A stretch of 64,000 nucleotides of DNA from Copromyces sp. CBS 386.78 (taxonomy: Eukaryota > Ascomycota > Sordariomycetes > Sordariales > Sordariaceae), in NCBI GenBank assembly GCA_030685235.1, contig MU839156.1, positions 1 to 64,000 on the forward strand, in the 5' to 3' direction. Below the pieces are notes generated by a model, which had not been told where the DNA came from, did not search any database, and saw only the letters and a program-made list of their open reading frames with translations. Of this stretch, positions 59,031 through 64,000 are shown piece after piece. Position 1 is the stretch's first letter. The number at the start of each line of letters is the position of its first letter. The translations under genes were made by a program, and so were the position numbers.

Positions 59031-62000
59031 CGGTTTGGGATGGCGAGGCTGCGAGGGTGTCTTGGTGGGTGTGCTTGCGTTGTCAATGGTTGGTTGGTGT
59101 GGAGGGCACTGGAGGGGCAGGTGACACTTTTGGCATGTCTTTTTCTGGCCATTCAGAATGCGTGATTTGCGGCCTGCGTTCGTTGAACAGGCCAACAGGG
59201 GAGACCGCGGCAGCATTCGCGAACGACCCTGAAGAGCCGGCTTGCCAAACAATGCTTTGTCTGCTTTATTGCGCCGCACAGGGCTCAGTTATGGAAGTTG
59301 TATGATATCAGCAATGGCAATGTGCAGAGAAAGAGAAAGAGTACCTGTACTGACACTCGTACGAGGCCCGGTTGATGTGCCCGGCTTACCTTGGTTGGCA
59401 AACTGCCATGGTCCCGCCCTGGAGGTTGAAGACTTTGTGATTGATGACTCGAGGCAGATTTTGGGCCCTGTTGTCATGTTGTCATGACAGGGCAGACATC
59501 CAATGCCTTTACTGGACTGGACCAAGCTTGACCCCTAGGGCAGGATTGGAAATTGTTGAACACACAGCTTCAGTGTTGGTCGTGATTGGCGCGAAAACAT
59601 GTCGAATGGAGGATGGTGGCCATCATGTCTTGGAGAAAGTCGGAGTGCTGTGCCGAGTGTAGAGACGGACAAGACTTGGTCGGTCTGCCTGATAGCAAAA
59701 GAAGAAAAAAGTCCAAAATTTTCTCCCAACTGATGAACTGGAGGACCGCGTGCGGCAGGTGCCCTTCTGCTTGGTTCCTCCTTCTTCACCGGGGAAAGAG
59801 TCGCCCGGGTTGTTGCTGAACGAGCGAGTGGCAGGTTGAACATTCCACTTTTGTCGATATCAGCCCACACTGGCTCCCGTCCTTCCTTCCTCCCACGGCA
59901 TCTCTGCCCCTGGCCCTGAAACTCCCGAGGTTCCAGCAGCTTGGGTCTACCAGCCCGATTTTTAAATTGGGGAGTGGACGGATGCCGCCACGGCGATTCC
60001 CTGGCGACTCCCTGGCGAGGCAGTGGGGGTTAGTGTGCTGATAGTTCGGGTCCTGTATACAGCGAACGCCGAAACGCTCCGGCTGACAATTACGGTATCG
60101 AGTCGTAGTACGGCGTCGTGGGCGGGAATGTGACTGCGTCCAGCACGGTGGGAATGAGATTATCTTTTCATTCTTCAAGGTCACGAGTCGGCCAGTTGAC
60201 CCTGACACGTCGATGTGCTGGGAGGCAAAAAGGGTCGAGATTGGATCTCTGCACTAATAGGCTGTTGAACCACCAAAATGTTTAAAAAGTGCAGAGTAAG
60301 AGACATCGAACTTGGCATCGTTGACGATGTATCTTTTTCGTGAACAATGGACGATGAGCACTGTGCTAACCACACCGAACACTTGTACGTATCCAGGGCG
60401 CCGTCGTTACAGCTAGCAAGCCACGCATTGCTCGGTGTAATCAAAATTCGGCCACCATTCACCTGGTAGCAGGTCGCGTGACGGGAAAATTATGGCCTGG
60501 CTTTAATTGATTCGAGACCTTTGTTGACGTTTTCACCATCAAGGGATTTATGAAGGGAGCAGAATGCAAAAATGTCGTGTTGAGGGCTTCCTGCAAAACT
60601 GTTTGCTGCTGCCTTTGCAGCACATGCGATGCATCAATGCAGTGGCATGGCATGGCAGAACATGGCAGCAGCCTCCATTGGTGACACAACATCACCGACT
60701 CTAGGCGTGATGAAGATGAAACATTTTTTCATCCTCCCAGGGGCGTCTCTTTGGGCGTCAGTCCAGTCGATCGGCAATCATCAAAGAGCAGAAGCTGCCG
60801 TGGACATTTTCAGCAGTAGCCGGCCTTGACGAGACCCCCACGTTGTCCCAATCATTTGTGATATTGCCTTAGGCCAAAGCCATGGATTGATATCATATCA
60901 TCCATTTGTGGACGATAACGTCGTGGGACAACGGTCGGTTCCGGCGCAAGGCAACCAGGCAATCTGGTACAAGTCATTTTCCAATCACCGCCAAGCTTGA
61001 GGCCGTATGTCTCTACTTGGCTGTAGACAGTATACAACCAAATGCGACGAGCTTACCGGGCACTTGGGCGTATGCAAGCCACCAGCCGGCCAGACCTAAC
61101 AAGGCTAGAATTACTGCATATCTTTTGGTGAGAGCCTTGATTTTGGGACCGAAAAAGCACCTTGGGATCTGGCTCCGGCCGTGTGGGCGAGGGCGGGTGA
61201 GGTGCTGAATGAAAATCGCGTCCGTCAAACGGGACTTTGTGGATGGTTGAGGGACAAGTTGGATGTCAAGTCGAAAAGGCGGGCAAAGCGTCTGTGCTTA
61301 TTGGAAATGGGATGCAGACGAGTCTAGATCTCCTTAGCAAGATCTGCCAAGATGCTAACCACATTTAACGCCTTTTGGGCTGAGTTGGCGCGGCTACTGT
61401 TAGTGCTTGCTGAATTACTCATGCTATTGGCTCCCAGCCAAGAGGCTGTGGAGCTTGCGCATGTCAATTCAACGGACAAGTCAACAAGGGCAATTTATTT
61501 CAAATTGGATTCTGCCACGCAATTGATCGACACCTTGTCACCTTTTGATCGTCTCCTGTACTCATCATCGGCCGTCACCACCGCCAGTCATCCTTCCCCT
61601 CTCCACCTACTTTTACGGCGACGACATTTCTTTCACCAACTGCGCTTCTGGAGTCGCAGCCTGGACTCCATGCCCAACCTACTCCTACCTGATATCGACG
61701 AAATGTAGTTTTGTCATCTACCACTCAAGCGCCACCCTTCGATCCAACCTTCCCACGCAATGTCTCCTTGCCGTGCCCTGACTGTTCGCACATCAGGTCC
61801 TTACCATTCCCTCATTTCTGCCAGGCACTTCACTAGGTCAAGATGTCATGTCGCACAACTTGCTACCCCCGTACTGCCCTTGGCTCAACCAATAGCTTGT
61901 TAAGACTATGCTAAATATTAGCCACGGTCAGTCCTCCCAAGTCTTGTGTAGCACGCCCTAACAACTAGCCGCCACCTCGTGAATAGCTTCCAACATAGCG

Positions 62001-64000
62001 TTTTCCCTGACGAATACCGGTTCTTGCCTTCTGAGAGGCATGGGCACGACAAGGCAGCCACGGGTTGAAGCCTGAATTCAGCATTGCCCCTGACGCTCGA
62101 TATCGGACGTTGCGTGAACCGACAAGCCAAGAAAAGAGATACCCGGGTGTGCTCGAGCATAAAAGCCTATCAGGGGTCTTTGCGCGGACTCCAACCGGTA
62201 GAATGCCCACTTCCGGGTAACTGCAGTTGATCTTCTTACCGACAACTTCTCCCGTAGCGTACGGACAAGAGCAAGGCGAACGGATCCGGGACCGTCGCGG
62301 TAGCCGTCCGGCCTCTCGACATGGCCAAAACGCAAGCAGCCAAAAGACCTCCACGTGGCGGGCATGCTCCCCGCGAAAGCCCCCAACGGCCAAGGCACAA
62401 ACCCAAGGGTCATTCACAATCCAATCAAGTGGTATCGACGGGACCCCATGTAGGAGGCTCAAACTGGTACACCAACCATAATTGCATCCGTACCAACGGG
62501 TCCGACATTCGCTGGGCAGCACTCTACCACACTTCCTCTAGCGTCGGCAACAGCCGCTGTGGTTTGGCTTGCTGGACTCGCCATAGGCTTTATTTCAAGC
62601 CGAGTTGTGGACAGCCAAAAGCATCACTCGATCAGACCTATACTATCGCTTCTACTCAACCATAACAGATATGCTCTGTGGGCTTATAGGTGAATCCTAT
62701 TGGAGAGATGCGGCATATGCAGCTAAGAGGGAGCTAAAATCGCCCGCATAAGCTGTGACTTTCCCCAAAAGAGGAGATCTGTTACGGATGAGTAGATGCG
62801 GTATGCCACCATAAATATGGCAGTAGTCAGCAAGACGGAAATCAAGTACTCTACCAGGTAAGATTTCAAACAGTATCTCACCATCTAAGAGTATTGCATC
62901 AACTACTTCACACCCTTACAGCCGACTTGCATATTTCGGTCATCTGACGGGGAAAGTCGACCAATCGAGTTCACCAAGGAGACCCTACATTCGTGTACCT
63001 CTGCCCATGTTGGTCAATTCGATGACCCCTTTCTAGTCTGAGCCAAGAACTCGGTTGTTGCTGCACGTCAGACTCGCCGCACTTGGGAGTGAGTGGATAG
63101 TGTGCACGTCGATGAAGGTCATGGCGGGACTGAGCCGCTAATTTTGTCCGCGATCAAACATGCTCGTCGCTTACTGTTCGTAGCTCTACCACTACGGTTA
63201 ACCGCTTCGTGGGGGTGAGATGATGTTTGGAACGAGATATGTTTCCAGCATACAGTACACGCTGTACATCTGTTGGTCTTTAACACTGTGTGCTATACTT
63301 ACTTACGATAAGATATTCAAGCCTTGAGATCCCACGCAGGACCACGCTCAAAGCAACAAGAATACATTAGACGGCGAACAGGTTCTTTGCATACTCAAGA
63401 CCAATTATTGGCCATGGCCCCAATCCCTCGATTAAAAATACACCAGCGTTGCGATCTACTTCAACTAGCAACCATCGCCGTATCTGATTCTGCAGATACT
63501 ATGCACAAAGACATCACGAGGCGCGCAAAAATTGGCCAACAAAACGACCCACTCCGAAGGCTAGAAGAGTCGGGAAAATGATAGCTTGGGGCCTTGGTGT
63601 GTAGTCCGGATAACGTCCAACAGCCCTAACGACTTACACCGTACAGTATAGAGACAGTACCCGGAGACGTCCCGCGCTTGAGACCATCCGGCGGAAGCTA
63701 ACGAGGATTTGGACAATTTTCTGTCATCGTGCACACGAGGCGGCCTCAGCAGGGATAGTAGGCGTGTTGAGGAGTAAAGAGAGGTGTGTAATTGAAAGCT
63801 GGGCAGGAGAAAAGACGGCAACTTGAGGTGAGTGTGTGAAACGTGAAGAGGGGCTGAAGTTCCATCAATCCAGCGTCGGCTTTTACCCCTCTCCAGCTTC
63901 CTCACCATCATTGACTAATATGGTAACTTCTTCGTCGTTCTGTTACTCTTCCTGATCCCGCTCGCCTTGCTTTTGAACAGCTCGTTGGGGCATTTCCGCG
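59031..64000. other. Ordinary-composition DNA without a supported gene
   Basis: CpA and TpG return immediately after the duplication. Many open frames of 60-185 codons on both strands (largest at 61965-62522, minus) lack family motifs, signal peptides or consistent introns. A C/T-rich stretch near 61,590-61,750 could belong to a small transcript. A gene starting beyond the right edge may have its promoter in 63,550-64,000. No RNA gene recognised. Confidence 0.45.

Noticed and set aside
61965..62522. 185-codon minus-strand open frame
   Set aside because: Cys/Arg/Trp-rich without domains; overlaps other open frames of equal quality.
62321..62665. Frame starting MAKTQAAKRPPRGGHAPR, which lines up without gaps with the N-terminus of histone H3 (9 of 18 identical)
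   Set aside because: Similarity stops after about 18 residues, the rest of the frame is unlike any histone, and the codons do not show RIP-type decay of an H3 copy. Treated as chance.
1..64000. CRISPR arrays, dispersed 5S rRNA genes, telomeric repeats
   Set aside because: None of the expected repeat-spacer patterns, 5S sequence blocks or TTAGGG arrays was seen on either strand.

Overview
The window looks like nuclear DNA of a filamentous ascomycete, most likely Neurospora or a close Sordariaceae relative (inference). The reasons are: genes with short GT-AG introns of about 60-120 bp; fungal gene families (secreted tyrosinase, CRH-type GH16 wall enzyme, NimO/Dfp1-type Dbf4); and two long A+T-rich blocks in which CpA and TpG are almost absent while TpA is abundant. 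That is the mark of repeat-induced point mutation (RIP). Species cannot be named from the sequence alone.

Layout. 1-13,644 is gene-bearing: an SREBP-like bHLH-zip regulator (2820-4531, +), an ICP55-type mitochondrial Xaa-Pro aminopeptidase (5581-7116, -), the Dbf4 subunit of the Cdc7 replication kinase (8405-10640, +) and a SIRT5-type sirtuin (11799-12898, +). 13,650-20,249 is a complete RIP-mutated Ty1/copia element (copia-A) with 166-bp LTRs and a GATCC target duplication. It carries a 684-bp un-RIPed inverted-repeat element (MITE1). 20,255-38,733 is gene-bearing again: a GH16 CRH-like GPI protein (21611-22834, -), a small cysteine-containing protein of uncertain 5' structure (26567-27264, +), a secreted tyrosinase of eight exons (28330-31455, -) and a DHDPS-family aldolase (35413-36531, -).

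38,739-59,025 is one nested transposon block. A minus-strand copia element (copia-B, identical 89-bp LTRs, GAGTC target duplication) was split by a Tad-like LINE (41623-48412, 15-bp duplication), a Ty3/gypsy element (48593-56063, 235-bp LTRs, CTTCT duplication) and a 355-bp MITE (38858-39212, TTA duplication). Subtracting the guests and their duplications leaves a copia of about 5.65 kb, close to the 5.9 kb of copia-A without MITE1. 59,031-64,000 is ordinary-composition DNA with no gene I can support.

The genes are unrelated housekeeping and secretory functions and form no cluster. The most interesting material is in the repeats. RIP leaves the outer tens to about 130 bp of the elements unmutated. 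One stretch is mutated on one strand only. Both copia elements have primer-binding sites that match a tRNA cut in its anticodon loop, apparently different tRNAs for the two. A tRNA-like gene relic lies antisense in the copia-A 3' region.
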